NCBI GenBank assembly: GCA_003569705.1
Contig: BGOU01000008.1
Span: 37,737 to 101,736, forward strand
DNA from: Nitrosarchaeum sp.
GTDB lineage: Archaea; Thermoproteota; Nitrososphaeria; Nitrososphaerales; Nitrosopumilaceae
Direction: 5' to 3'
DNA: 64,000 bases
Position 1 is the first letter of the stretch; each line of letters begins with the position of its first letter. The position numbers and the translations under genes are program-made. This document shows, one piece after another, positions 16,224-25,900 of the stretch. The notes beneath the pieces were generated by a model. That model saw only the letters and a program-made list of their open reading frames with translations, did not search any database and was not told the origin of the DNA.

Positions 16224-17921
16224 CTATGAAGGTAAAATCATATCCGCAAGAGAAGTTCCTGGTGCTACAAATGGCAATACGTCTTCTTCAGGATCAATTG
16301 GAATATCAATCACTGTTGCAACATCGCTCTTCAATGCTGTTTTAATTGCCTTGTCAAGTTCATCCATGGACTGTGCACGTATTCCTTGAGCCCCATATGA
16401 TTCTGCTAGTTTTACATAATCTGGACATTTTCCTTGATCAACTCCTATCATTCGTCTATTATAGAAAGTTCTCTGCCATTGTGCAACCATTCCTAATGTA
16501 AAATTATTTAATAGAAATACAATCACTGGAATATCTTCCAACACTGCAGTTGCAAGAGAGTTTTCAGTCATACTAAAACTACCATCTCCTGCAATATCCA
16601 CTACAGGAACATCCGGTCTTGCTACTTTAGCACCTATTGCCGCAGGAAATCCCCACCCCATAGTTCCAAGCCCAGTAGAACTAAAGAAGGTACCAGGTTG
16701 TATCACATCATAAAATAAAGATGCCCACATTTGATGTTGACCTACTTCAGTAGTCACAATAGATTCACGAGGTAACACTTCTCTGAGTTTTCTCAAGATT
16801 TTTGCGGCACCCATTTCACCTGGATGTAGTTTCAAATTTTCTTTCCAATACGCTTTGGTTTCTTTTACATGTTTAATCCAAGTATTTTCTTCAGTTCTTT
16901 TGGTTGCTCTTTGCATAAGCATCTTTACCATAATTCGAAGTGAAGCACGCACGTCACCAACCACTGCAACAGAGGTAGTCTGATTTTTACCAATTTCAGC
17001 AGGATCTACATCCATATGAATAATTTTTAACCTCTTTTCAAAAGCTTCAAAAGTTCCAACAGATCTATCAGAAAATCTTGTACCTATTGCCAATACACAA
17101 TCAGCTTCAGTCATCATCTTGTTTGCCTCTGCATGACCATGCATTCCAATTGGTCCCAATGATAATGGATGATTCTCTGGAAATGCACCTTTTCCTTTGA
17201 AAGTAGTAACGACTGGAATCATTAATAATTCAGCTATTGATTGAAGTTCTGCAAATGCAGATGAGATAATTGTTCCACCACCAGCTAATATGATAGGTCT
17301 TTCTGCACTAAGTAACATCTCAATTGCTCTTTCAACATGTACAATATCAGGATCAGTCCATGGATTATATCCACGAATTTTAAATTCATCTGGAAAAATC
17401 ATATTTGCTTCTTTTTGTTGGACATCTTTTGGAATATCAATAAGAACAGGTCCAGGTCTGCCAGTTTCCGCAATGTAAAATCCTTTTCTAACTACTCCAG
17501 GAATTTCACCAGGAGTTCTAGGTTGAAATGCATATTTTACAACAGGGTTTGCCATTCCAATAATATCACTTTCCTGAAATGCGTCTTTTCCAATCATCGC
17601 TACTGGAACTTGGCCAGTAACTGCAATCATAGGAGAAGAGTCAGCTTGTGCAGTAGCAATACCAGTTAGAATGTTAGTAGCACCAGGTCCAGACGTAGCA
17701 AAACACACACCAGGTTTTCTGCTGACTCGTCCAAATCCATCTGCCATATGTGCAGCAGATTGCTCATGTCTAACCAAGATATGTCGAATGTTACATCTAG
17801 CAAATTCATCATACATTGGAAGGTTTGCACCTCCGGGTAAACCAAATACTTCTTTGACGCCTTCTTTTTCCATAGCAACCATCAATGCTCTGGCACCTGT
17901 CATAGTTTCCATTTTATTCAA
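16224..17921 (-). CDS. ilvB: acetolactate synthase large subunit
   Basis: Makes acetolactate or acetohydroxybutyrate from pyruvate, first common step of valine, leucine and isoleucine synthesis. A 565-residue ThDP enzyme: catalytic Glu in LVRHEQSAAHMADG, FAD/middle domain at about 190-330, and ThDP/Mg site GDGSFSMTENSLATAV with NN at its end. First gene of the ilvB-ilvN-leuA-leuB operon. The 230 bp upstream, shared with a divergent NTF2-like gene, should contain the promoter; no attenuator is obvious. Confidence 0.95.
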   Translation of the reverse strand: MNKMETMTGARALMVAMEKEGVKEVFGLPGGANLPMYDEFARCNIRHILVRHEQSAAHMADGFGRVSRKPGVCFATSGPGATNILTGIATAQADSSPMIAVTGQVPVAMIGKDAFQESDIIGMANPVVKYAFQPRTPGEIPGVVRKGFYIAETGRPGPVLIDIPKDVQQKEANMIFPDEFKIRGYNPWTDPDIVHVERAIEMLLSAERPIILAGGGTIISSAFAELQSIAELLMIPVVTTFKGKGAFPENHPLSLGPIGMHGHAEANKMMTEADCVLAIGTRFSDRSVGTFEAFEKRLKIIHMDVDPAEIGKNQTTSVAVVGDVRASLRIMVKMLMQRATKRTEENTWIKHVKETKAYWKENLKLHPGEMGAAKILRKLREVLPRESIVTTEVGQHQMWASLFYDVIQPGTFFSSTGLGTMGWGFPAAIGAKVARPDVPVVDIAGDGSFSMTENSLATAVLEDIPVIVFLLNNFTLGMVAQWQRTFYNRRMIGVDQGKCPDYVKLAESYGAQGIRAQSMDELDKAIKTALKSDVATVIDIPIDPEEDVLPFVAPGTSLADMILPS

Positions 17922-18152
17922 TCAAATCCATCTCCATAATTTTAATGTGTTAAAATTCAGAGCACATTTTACAGTACTAGATCAACTAGTAATAAAATAC
18001 CCAATGTACCAGTTGTCGTTGCGCTCATTGAAATTCAAAAGTAACATACGATTGATAGCTAATAAAGATTCTCAGAAAATTACCAGTGTTTTTTGATGTG
18101 TTTAGTCCAGAAGACTTAAACTGATAATTTTTCATATTTTGAAATAGCCATT

Positions 18153-18557
18153 TTGTCTGAAAATGAAGAAATTATTAAAATAATTGAAACACTGCTTGAA
18201 TCAGGAAAGACAAAGGATTTTTCATCACTCAGAGATATCCACCTCAATGATTCCAGATTTTCAAGTTTTAGTGATTTGCCACCATATGATCTAAAAGATT
18301 TTCAAAATACGATTGAATTGGAGGAATTAAAATTCATAAGCATTTCAGATTATGACTATCAAATTAAAAATTTGAAAATAAGCGTATTTGGAGATACGGC
18401 TGTTGTTGCTTTGGAATTAAATCAAAAAGGAATGTTGATAGATAACAAAGCATACACGGGTGAACATATTTCAATTGATGGTAGGGCAACTTTTGTGTTA
18501 GTTAAACAACCAACATGGAAAATTGCACATATTCATCTATCTAAAATAAAAAACTAG
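18153..18557 (+). CDS. SnoaL/NTF2-like domain protein
   Basis: A 134-residue protein with an NTF2-like alpha+beta cone: helical start (EEIIKIIETLLESGKTKDFSSL), then strands ending with FGDTAVVALEL, GRATFVLVKQPTWKIAHIHLSKI. The last strand pattern (W-K-I-x-H-x-H-x-S) is typical of SnoaL_3/DUF4440 relatives. TTG start, with an AT-rich TATA-like stretch about 25 bp upstream. Ligand or reaction unknown. Confidence 0.75.
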   Translation: MSENEEIIKIIETLLESGKTKDFSSLRDIHLNDSRFSSFSDLPPYDLKDFQNTIELEELKFISISDYDYQIKNLKISVFGDTAVVALELNQKGMLIDNKAYTGEHISIDGRATFVLVKQPTWKIAHIHLSKIKN

Positions 18558-18573
18558 TATCACTATTTATTTT

Positions 18574-19740
18574 CTACTGGTTTGTTTTGTTGTGGTTTAT
18601 TTTGATTAGGTTGGTTTGATTTGATTTGTGGTTTGTTTTGTTGTGGTTTATTTTGATTAGGTTGGTTTGATTTGATTTGTGGTTTGTTTTGTTGTGGTTT
18701 ATTTTGATTTTGGGTTGGTTTGATTTGATTTGTGGTTTGTTTTGTTGTGGTTTATTTTGATTAGGTTGGTTTGATTTGATTTGTGGTTTGTTTTGTTGTG
18801 GTTTATTTTGATTAGGTTGGTTTGATTTGATTTGTGGTTTGTTTTGTTGTGGTTTATTTTGATTAGGTTGGTTTGATTTGATTTGTGGTTTGTTTTGTTG
18901 TGGTTTATTTTGATTAGGTTGGTTTGATTTGATTTGTGGTTTGTTTTGTTGTGGTTTTTCATTACGCAATGTTTGGTATAATTTGAATGCTTGATCAACA
19001 GTTGCGTTTCCATGAACAATATATCTAACAGCTCTAATCATTGCGACTGGATTTTCAGATTGCCAGATATTTCTACCCATATCAACGCCTACTGCACCGC
19101 CTTTGATTGCATTATATGTTAATTGTAATGCATCTCGCTCTGGAATCTTTTTGCCTCCTGCAACAATTATTGGGACAGGACAAGATTGAACAACTTTCTC
19201 AAAATTATCACAATAATAGGTTTTAACAATATGAGCACCTTGTTCAGCAGCTATTCTACACGCTAATGAAAGGTATCTAGCATCTTTTCCAAGTTCTTTA
19301 CCAACTGCAGTTACTGCAAGTACTGGGATTCCATATTCTTCTGCTTCATTAACTAATTTTCCAAGATTTACAATAGTTTGATGTTCATATTTTGAGCCAA
19401 CAAAAATAGACATGGCAAGTGCACTGGCATTTAGTCTAATTGCATCTTTAATACTAACGGTAATTTCTTCTCGAGATAAATCCTCACCAATAATACTTGA
19501 ACCACCAGATACTCGTAAAATCATAGGGACATTGGTAAAGGTTGGAACTGATGTTCTTTGTACACCTCTTGTGAGCATCAAAGAATCACAGTATTTCAAT
19601 AGTGGTGCAATTACTTTTTTTGGATTTTCTAATTTTTCAGTAGGACCTAAAAAATATCCATGATCAACTGCTAACATCAATGCACGATTATTTTGTGGTT
19701 TGATAATTTGTGAAAGTCTATTTTGTAATCCCCAATCCAT
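18574..19740 (-). CDS. LsrF-like class I aldolase/thiolase with repeat tail, frameshifted in the repeats
   Basis: Residues 1-261 form a DeoC/FbaB-type (beta/alpha)8 barrel closest in pattern to LsrF, the 3-hydroxy-5-phosphonooxypentane-2,4-dione thiolase of autoinducer-2 breakdown: DWGLQNRLSQI start, MLAVDHGYFLGPT, Schiff-base Lys region HIVKTYYCDNFEKV, IIVAGGKKIPERDAL, GAVGVDMGRNIWQSENPVAM. Archaeal fructose-bisphosphate aldolase or ADTH synthase are alternatives. Residues 262-388 are a low-complexity Gln/Asn/Lys/Pro tail encoded by a 51-bp repeat array. One unit is 53 bp, so the tail switches frame and ends at 18574; without that change it would end VENK at 18563. Confidence 0.75.
   Translation of the reverse strand: MDWGLQNRLSQIIKPQNNRALMLAVDHGYFLGPTEKLENPKKVIAPLLKYCDSLMLTRGVQRTSVPTFTNVPMILRVSGGSSIIGEDLSREEITVSIKDAIRLNASALAMSIFVGSKYEHQTIVNLGKLVNEAEEYGIPVLAVTAVGKELGKDARYLSLACRIAAEQGAHIVKTYYCDNFEKVVQSCPVPIIVAGGKKIPERDALQLTYNAIKGGAVGVDMGRNIWQSENPVAMIRAVRYIVHGNATVDQAFKLYQTLRNEKPQQNKPQIKSNQPNQNKPQQNKPQIKSNQPNQNKPQQNKPQIKSNQPNQNKPQQNKPQIKSNQPNQNKPQQNKPQIKSNQPKIKINHNKTNHKSNQTNLIKINHNKTNHKSNQTNLIKINHNKTNQ
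18578..18957 (-). repeat. 51-bp tandem repeat array, seven units plus a 21-bp partial
   Basis: Seven head-to-tail units followed by a partial unit (18937-18957). Six units are 51 bp and, by eye, identical; the third from the left (18680-18732) is 53 bp, where GATTAGG becomes GATTTTGGG on the plus strand. Each unit encodes 17 residues of the type NQNKPQQNKPQIKSNQP in the gene's main frame. Near-identity of units implies recent expansion and a likely site of copy-number change. Confidence 0.95.
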
Positions 19741-19786
19741 ATCTCTTCGATTTTGAAAGAATAGAAATACCTTTCTTAAGCCTTTC

Positions 19787-20815
19787 TTATTTTGTAATAA
19801 TTATTTTCATTGCATTATCACCGCTTCTAGCATGATCAAATGCTTTTTGAGAGTCTTGAATATGATACGTGTGAGTCACTAATTGTTTGACATCTATTTG
19901 AGATGATTCTATTAATCTAAGAGCCTCTTTGGTATCATTATCAGATGCAGCATAACTTGTCACCAGTATAATTTCTTTAGAATATATTTTACTCATATTC
20001 AAAACAATTTTTGCATCCTTTGAGGGAACACCAAACATCATGACAGCCCCACCTTTTCGTACAACATCAATTGCATCTTCCAATGCTTTGAGACTACTTG
20101 TTGCAACTATTGCCACATCTACTCCTTTTCCTTCAGTATTATCCAAAATTCTTTGTTTTCTATTTTCATCTAGAGAATTAATAGAGGCTGTAATGTTAAA
20201 TTTTTTTGCAAATCCTAATCTAAAATCATTTACATCAAAACAGAAAATCTTTGAAAATTTTTTAGATTTTGCAAGCATCACGTGCATCATGCCAGTGGGG
20301 CCAACACCAAAAATTGCAACCGAGTCTCCTTCCTGATAAGAGTATTTTGTCCATGCCCTAACACAACATGCTAAAGGTTCAATCATTGCAGCTTCTTCAA
20401 AACTCATAGAATCTGGAATTTTGAGCACGCCACCATGTTCTACATTCCATTTTGGTACAACATATTCTTCAGATAAACCACAGGGTGAAAGATTTGTTTC
20501 ATAATATTTTGAGCACATTGTTTCATTACCATGTTTACACAAGTGACAAGAATAACACGGAACATGATGGTGAGTAAATACTCTATCACCTTTTTTAAAT
20601 TCAGTTACATCAGAGCTAACATCAATAATTATTCCAGCAGGTTCATGACCTAACCGCATTGAAGGTTGTCCATATTCTCCAAAGACTTTTTCCAAATCAG
20701 ACCCACATATACCACATGCGTGCATTTGTACCAAAATATCTCCAGAACTCAATGTCGGATTTTCTATTTCATTAATTGAGACAACAGAGGGTTCTCTGAC
20801 AGACGCAGTCTTCAT
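19787..20815 (-). CDS. zinc-dependent alcohol dehydrogenase (MDR family)
   Basis: A 342-residue medium-chain dehydrogenase of the sorbitol/threonine dehydrogenase type. Catalytic zinc ligands appear in CGICGSD and GHEPAGI; the structural zinc cluster is a set of Cys in VPCYSCHLCKHGNETMC; the NAD(P) Rossmann motif is AIFGVGPTGMMHV near 170. It is 47 bp upstream of the LsrF-like gene on the same strand, so the two may form an operon acting on a sugar or keto-sugar phosphate. Substrate unknown. Confidence 0.87.
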   Translation of the reverse strand: MKTASVREPSVVSINEIENPTLSSGDILVQMHACGICGSDLEKVFGEYGQPSMRLGHEPAGIIIDVSSDVTEFKKGDRVFTHHHVPCYSCHLCKHGNETMCSKYYETNLSPCGLSEEYVVPKWNVEHGGVLKIPDSMSFEEAAMIEPLACCVRAWTKYSYQEGDSVAIFGVGPTGMMHVMLAKSKKFSKIFCFDVNDFRLGFAKKFNITASINSLDENRKQRILDNTEGKGVDVAIVATSSLKALEDAIDVVRKGGAVMMFGVPSKDAKIVLNMSKIYSKEIILVTSYAASDNDTKEALRLIESSQIDVKQLVTHTYHIQDSQKAFDHARSGDNAMKIIITK

Positions 20816-20852
20816 ATCAAAACTTTAGAAGACTGAATATAAGTAGATTAAA

Positions 20853-21146
20853 TTATACACCAAGGATCTTTTTGAGCATCAATCTATAATCAACCTCAGT
20901 TTTTTCACTTCCCGCTGAAGGTAATGCAAAAACCAATGTGGATTTTATTGCTCGAAGTGCAGTCAGTTCATCACTAATAGATTCAGTCATATCATCACTT
21001 ACCAAAACTAATCCAACGTCAGGATTATCAGTTAGTTTCTTAATTTCATCTAATGCTTTTTTAGGGGTATCTGAGATTATTCCAGGTACTCCTGCTAATT
21101 GGAAACTGGTAACAAAGGATTTGCTTCCTACAGTGAATATTTTCAC
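20853..21146 (-). CDS. atpF: A-type ATP synthase subunit F
   Basis: A 97-residue subunit F of the archaeal A1A0 ATPase: KIFTVGSKSFVTSFQLAGVPG at the start, a central LVLVSDDMTESISDEL and VFALPSAGSEK, matching the Rossmann-like fold that binds the central stalk. It is not beside other ATPase genes; it precedes the zinc alcohol dehydrogenase by 37 bp. Divergent from the 99-aa gene at 21236. Confidence 0.85.
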   Translation of the reverse strand: MKIFTVGSKSFVTSFQLAGVPGIISDTPKKALDEIKKLTDNPDVGLVLVSDDMTESISDELTALRAIKSTLVFALPSAGSEKTEVDYRLMLKKILGV

Positions 21147-21235
21147 AGATCAAAATTTTGTTTATTCTAATTTAACCCTTTTTGGTAGGTATTAGATCAG
21201 GAAAGATTGATTTAGTTTAAGAAACCAAACAAATC

Positions 21236-21535
21236 ATGATAAAAATTGACACTCAGAAAAATGTCTATTTATTCACGCATGGAAGAATGGATCTACAAGA
21301 AAAAGCAGTAAGTGCCCTAGTCTCAAAAGGATTCTCAAAGGAGAAAATAGTCATGGCATTACCAAGTAAAGTTGGAAATGTAGGAGATTACATGGCAATG
21401 CTTTGGATGCCACCTACCCCAGATCACATAAAAATTCAACACATAACCAAAGTTGAAGACGTGAAACCAGAGGGAATGGTTGGACTTTGGAAAGGCGTTT
21501 CAAAAGACGACATTGAAACTATACCATTGGGATAG
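21236..21535 (+). CDS. hypothetical protein, 99 aa
   Basis: Not recognised. Compact alpha/beta appearance (KNVYLFTHGRMDLQEKAVSAL, later KIQHITKVEDVK). It starts 90 bp from atpF on the other strand and could be linked to it by a shared promoter region. The stop is 2 bp from the end of the convergent 83-aa gene. Confidence 0.6.
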   Translation: MIKIDTQKNVYLFTHGRMDLQEKAVSALVSKGFSKEKIVMALPSKVGNVGDYMAMLWMPPTPDHIKIQHITKVEDVKPEGMVGLWKGVSKDDIETIPLG

Positions 21536-21537
21536 AA

Positions 21538-21789
21538 TTAACTAAATCCAGCGCCAAATTCATCACCCTTTTGAAGAGGGTCACCAGAATCCAAATTTTT
21601 TAATTTTAAATAAAGCAATGATTCGTAGACTAGCTTCATTGCATCCTCATCATTTAGATTCGAATTAGATTTTACGTGGTCATTATATTTTTGTAGTTTC
21701 TGAGCATTTTGCTCATCAGCAGATAATTCATCTTTTTCCATCATTGTTGCAATTTTTTCAATTAGAGAATCGTATTGATTTTCATCCAT
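21538..21789 (-). CDS. hypothetical acidic helical protein, 83 aa
   Basis: Not recognised. Glu/Asp-rich helices followed by a Gly-rich end (GDPLQKGDEFGAGFS). No cysteine, membrane or catalytic motif. It lies 50 bp downstream of the SWIM-domain gene on the same strand and may be cotranscribed. Confidence 0.55.
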   Translation of the reverse strand: MDENQYDSLIEKIATMMEKDELSADEQNAQKLQKYNDHVKSNSNLNDEDAMKLVYESLLYLKLKNLDSGDPLQKGDEFGAGFS

Positions 21790-21838
21790 AATTATTTTGT
21801 ATTATTTCTAGTTATTAACAGTTCTAATAATAGAATTT

Positions 21839-22141
21839 TCATAAATCAGAAATTAATCCTGAAAGAAAATCACCATATTCTTCATCAGAAAATCTAATCG
21901 TTTCTATTTTATTTTCTTTTTTAGCCAAATGTGTAGATTCTAAATGGTAGCAAGTTGTTTTTCCATTTAATCTGCCAAAATAATATCCAGGACACGAACA
22001 GTATTCAGCATCAGGATCTAACCAATGTTCTTTACCTTTTCCAACGACAGTCCAAATTTTTCTTTGACTGGGTTCAAAAAGATGTAATTTAACTCGTTTT
22101 TCAGAAACTAGAGATTCAATTCTCTCAGAATCTTTGTTCAT
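21839..22141 (-). CDS. SWIM zinc-finger domain protein
   Basis: A 100-residue protein that is little more than a SWIM finger: C-x-C in EYCSCPGYYF, then C-x-H in TTCYHLES, with the usual strand before it (KIWTVVGKGKEHWLDP). In archaea and bacteria SWIM domains accompany DNA or protein binding; stand-alone copies have been linked to recombination factors, but no function can be assigned. Divergent from the metallophosphoesterase at 22173. Confidence 0.8.
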   Translation of the reverse strand: MNKDSERIESLVSEKRVKLHLFEPSQRKIWTVVGKGKEHWLDPDAEYCSCPGYYFGRLNGKTTCYHLESTHLAKKENKIETIRFSDEEYGDFLSGLISDL

Positions 22142-22172
22142 AAGAATTTAATCCAAAGTCTATTGTATATCT

Positions 22173-22925
22173 TTGATGCTCAAAACAAGAATAATTTCAT
22201 CAAAACCAATAATGGTTTTAGAGGGGGAAAAAAAGAATCTAATAATTACAGATATTCATATTGGATTTGAAAGCACTCTTGCATCAAATGAGATCTTTAT
22301 CGGAAAAAATACGTCAATCAATGAAACAATAGATGAATTATCAAGTGTAATTGATTCAGAAAAGCCAGACGCGCTGATTTTATTAGGAGATATAAAATCC
22401 AGCATAAAAAATATCTCAAAAAGCGAATGGGACGAAGTTCCGTTATTTTTTAAGAGAATAAAACAGAAATGCGATGTGATATTAATTCCTGGAAATCATG
22501 ATGCAAACATACAGAGACTAGTTCCGGAAAATATCTCAATGATCAGTTCTACGGGAATGGTGGAAGAAAATATTTTGCTCACGCATGGACATACAATGCC
22601 TTCAGAAAATTTTTCCCATGTAGATAAAATCATCATGGGTCATGTACATCCGGTATTTTTTCAAGAAGATTCAGTACTAAATGGACAAAGAGTATGGATT
22701 TCAATGAAAACAAAAAAACAAAATATTTTTCCAAATAAATCAGGAGATATAGAAATAACAATCATCCCATCATTTAACAGATATTTTTATGCAACTCATA
22801 AAAGAAAATATAAAAAATCAATTTCCCCCATAATAGAAAAAATAAAACAGGTGTCATCTGCCAAAATAATCACATTAGATGGAACTATTATTGGAGATGA
22901 ATCGATAATTGATCAAGTGTTATAG
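22173..22925 (+). CDS. metallophosphoesterase, COG1407/PdeM-like
   Basis: Calcineurin-like phosphoesterase of about 250 residues. Dimetal motifs: TDIHIGFE, LLGDIKSS, PGNHDAN, LTHGHTMPS and GHVHPVFF. The first ORF codon is TTG at 22173; the ATG at 22176 is the likelier start. Bacterial relatives (PdeM) sit with DNA ligase-associated repair genes; the archaeal ones are uncharacterised nucleases or phosphodiesterases. The SWIM gene on the other side of the promoter region is a possible functional neighbour. Confidence 0.82.
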   Translation: MMLKTRIISSKPIMVLEGEKKNLIITDIHIGFESTLASNEIFIGKNTSINETIDELSSVIDSEKPDALILLGDIKSSIKNISKSEWDEVPLFFKRIKQKCDVILIPGNHDANIQRLVPENISMISSTGMVEENILLTHGHTMPSENFSHVDKIIMGHVHPVFFQEDSVLNGQRVWISMKTKKQNIFPNKSGDIEITIIPSFNRYFYATHKRKYKKSISPIIEKIKQVSSAKIITLDGTIIGDESIIDQVL

Positions 22926-22982
22926 TTGAATTCAAATCAAGAATAGGTTTTTGTTACAAATGGTATTTTGTGATCATAATAG

Positions 22983-25900
22983 TTATTCAATTTTATCATA
23001 TGGTTCTATAGGATCTTTTGTTGTTTCATTATCTTTGAGCCATTCTAGAGTCTTTACAAATGAATCAGCTAGCTCAATAGTTGTAAGAACTGGAATTCCT
23101 AATTCAAGTGCTTTTCTTCTAATTTGATATTCATCCTCAAGCATTCCAACATATTTTTCAAGTGTTGATGTGCTAGGAATATTTATGATAAAATCTATCT
23201 TTCGTTCATAAAGCAAATCTGCAATGTTAGGTTTTCTTGTAGGTTCTGAAATTTTGTGAACTACTTCAACATCACCAATCTTTTCTTCAAAAAATTCTGC
23301 AGTATGCTCAGTTGCAACGATCTTAAATCCAAGACTTTTCAATCGTGCGATTGGTTGCAATAACTTTTCTTTATTTTGAGAACCACCAACTGTAACAAGT
23401 GCTGTGCCTGTCTTTGGGAGAGTATATCCTGCAGAAGTAAGCCCTTTAGCTAATGCATCGTAAAAGCTTGTTCCAAAGCATGCAACTTCGCCAGTAGATT
23501 GCATTTCCACGCCTAGTCTAATATCTGCCCCCTCTAGTTGCATAAAGGAGAATTGAGGTACCTTGATTCCAAAATTTGGAATTTTTTGCCATTTATTTTC
23601 AGGTAATTTGGGAAGGGGTTTACCCAAAATTGCCTTTGCTGCTAACAAGATAAGATTTGTCTTAACAAGTTTTGATACAAATGGCATAGAACGAGATGCT
23701 CTAATGTTTAGTTCAATTACATAGACATGATCATCATGAATTAGAAATTGTAGATTAAATGGTCCTTTAACATTAAACGTTTTTGCAATCTTTGTAGAGT
23801 ATTCAGTGATAGTTTCAATAGTTTTATTGTTTAGTCTCCATGGCGGAATACACATCATGGCATCACCTGAATGAACACCTGCACTTTCAATGTGTTCAAC
23901 TATGGCGCCAATTATAACATCAGTTCCATTACTGACTCCATCAACATCTACTTCTAGTGAATTTAACATGAATTTTGAGATAACTACTGGATGATCAGGT
24001 GATACATCAGTTGCTTCTTTAACATATTTTTTTAATTCATCTTGGGACCATACAACTTTCATTGCAGCGCCAGATAACACATATGAAGGTCTAACAATTA
24101 CTGGGAAACCTACGTTTTGTGCAAAACTTTTTGCCTCAGCAGTATTTGAGAATGCTTGCCATCTTGGTTGTTGAATATGTAATTTATCTAATTCCGCACT
24201 GAATTTGGAACGATCTTCTGCTCTATCAACATCATTTGCAGCAGTACCAATTATGTTAATACCATTTTTTGCAAGACCTAATGTTAAATTATTTGCAGTT
24301 TGACCTCCAACACAAGTAACTATACCTTTTGGATTTTCAAATTCTGCAATATCCAAAATTCTTTCCAAAGTTAATTCTTCAAAGTACAATCGACTACAAA
24401 TATCATAATCAGTTGAAACAGTTTCAGGATTACAGTTTACAACTGAAACATTTTTTTCGCCATTTTCTTGCAAACCCCAAACCATATTTACAGTGCCCCA
24501 ATCAAACTCTACACTGCTGCCAATACGATAAGGACCTGCGCCAAGTACGATGACGCCTTTTTCATCAGGTGTTATTTGAATATCATTTTGATTACCGCCA
24601 TATGTCAGATAGAGGTAGTTGGTAACTGCAGGCCATTCAGCTGCCAAAGTATCAATTTGCTTTACAGAAGGTAAAACACCCGCTTTTTTACGTATTTCAC
24701 GTATTTCTTCAGCAGGTTTGTCTTTTGCACGCGCAATTTGCTTGTCAGAGAATCCCATCTTTTTTGATTCCCAAAGCAAGGGAGTGTCAAGTGGCTCTTT
24801 TTTTAATTTAGATTCAATATCCACGATATTTTTGATTTTTTCAATAAACCAAGGATCAATTGCAGAAAGTCGATAGATTCTCTCAACTGAGATTCCCATC
24901 TTAAGAGCGGCTGCAACATAATACAAAATCAAATCATCAGGATGAGATAGGTGATCTTCTATTTGCTCTTCGTCATATGATTCCATATTTGCTCGATTTA
25001 GAACAAGACCGTCATTTCCAATGTCAAGCATTCGTATTGATTTTTGTAATGATTCCTCAAAGCTTCTTCCAACTGCCATAACTTCACCAACTGATTTCAT
25101 GGTAGGACCAAGTTTTCGTTTTACAAGATCAAATTTTGCAAAATCCCATCTAGGATGTTTACATACAATGTAATCCAAAGAAGGTTCAAAACAAGCAGTG
25201 GTAGATTTTGTAATTCTATTTTCTAATTCGGGCAATGTATATCCCAATCCAATTTTTGCAGACATGTATGCAAGTGGATAACCTGTTGCTTTACTTGCAA
25301 GTGCAGAGGATCGTGATAATCGAGGATTGATTTCTATTGCAACGTATCTATCAGAATCAGGATCCAATCCATATTGTATGTTACATTCACCTACAATTCC
25401 AACATGTTTTGTTGCACGCAAAGCTGCAGTGCGAAGCATGTGATATTCATGATTGTCAATTGTTTGAGAAGGTGCAACAACAATATTATCACCAGTGTGA
25501 ACTTTCATTGAAAGAACATTTTCCATATTACAAACAATTACATTATTTCCATCATAATCTTGCATCACTTCATATTCTATTTGCTTCCAATGTCCAATGT
25601 ATTCCTCAATTAGAACTTGACCCACAAGACTTGCCCTTAGCCCTCGTTCAACAATTTCGTGTAATTCAATTTCATTGTAAGCAACTCCACCTCCCTTACC
25701 GCCAAGTGTATACGCTACTCGAATAATTACAGGGTATCCTAATTCTTGAGCAATTTCTTTGGCATCTGTAAAATTTGTAACAGTTCTACTTTTTAGAATT
25801 GGAACATTGCACTGATTCATAGAGTCTTTGAAGAGTTGACGGTCCTCAGTTCTTTGAATTCCCTGAATTTGTGTGCCCAAAACATGCACTCCATACTTTT

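Noticed and set aside
17671..18096. 141-codon plus-strand frame across the start of ilvB
   Set aside because: Antisense shadow of ilvB with no own family features.
18578..18957. CRISPR-like array
   Set aside because: Units are adjacent, coding and without spacers; a minisatellite within a gene.
18699..19019. Open frame on the minus strand that overlaps the repeat array and the end of the LsrF-like gene
   Set aside because: It is the shifted frame of the same repeats and the end of the barrel; not a separate gene.
25337..25726. 129-codon plus-strand frame inside carB
   Set aside because: Antisense shadow of a well-conserved enzyme; composition rich in His/Gln/Leu typical for such shadows.
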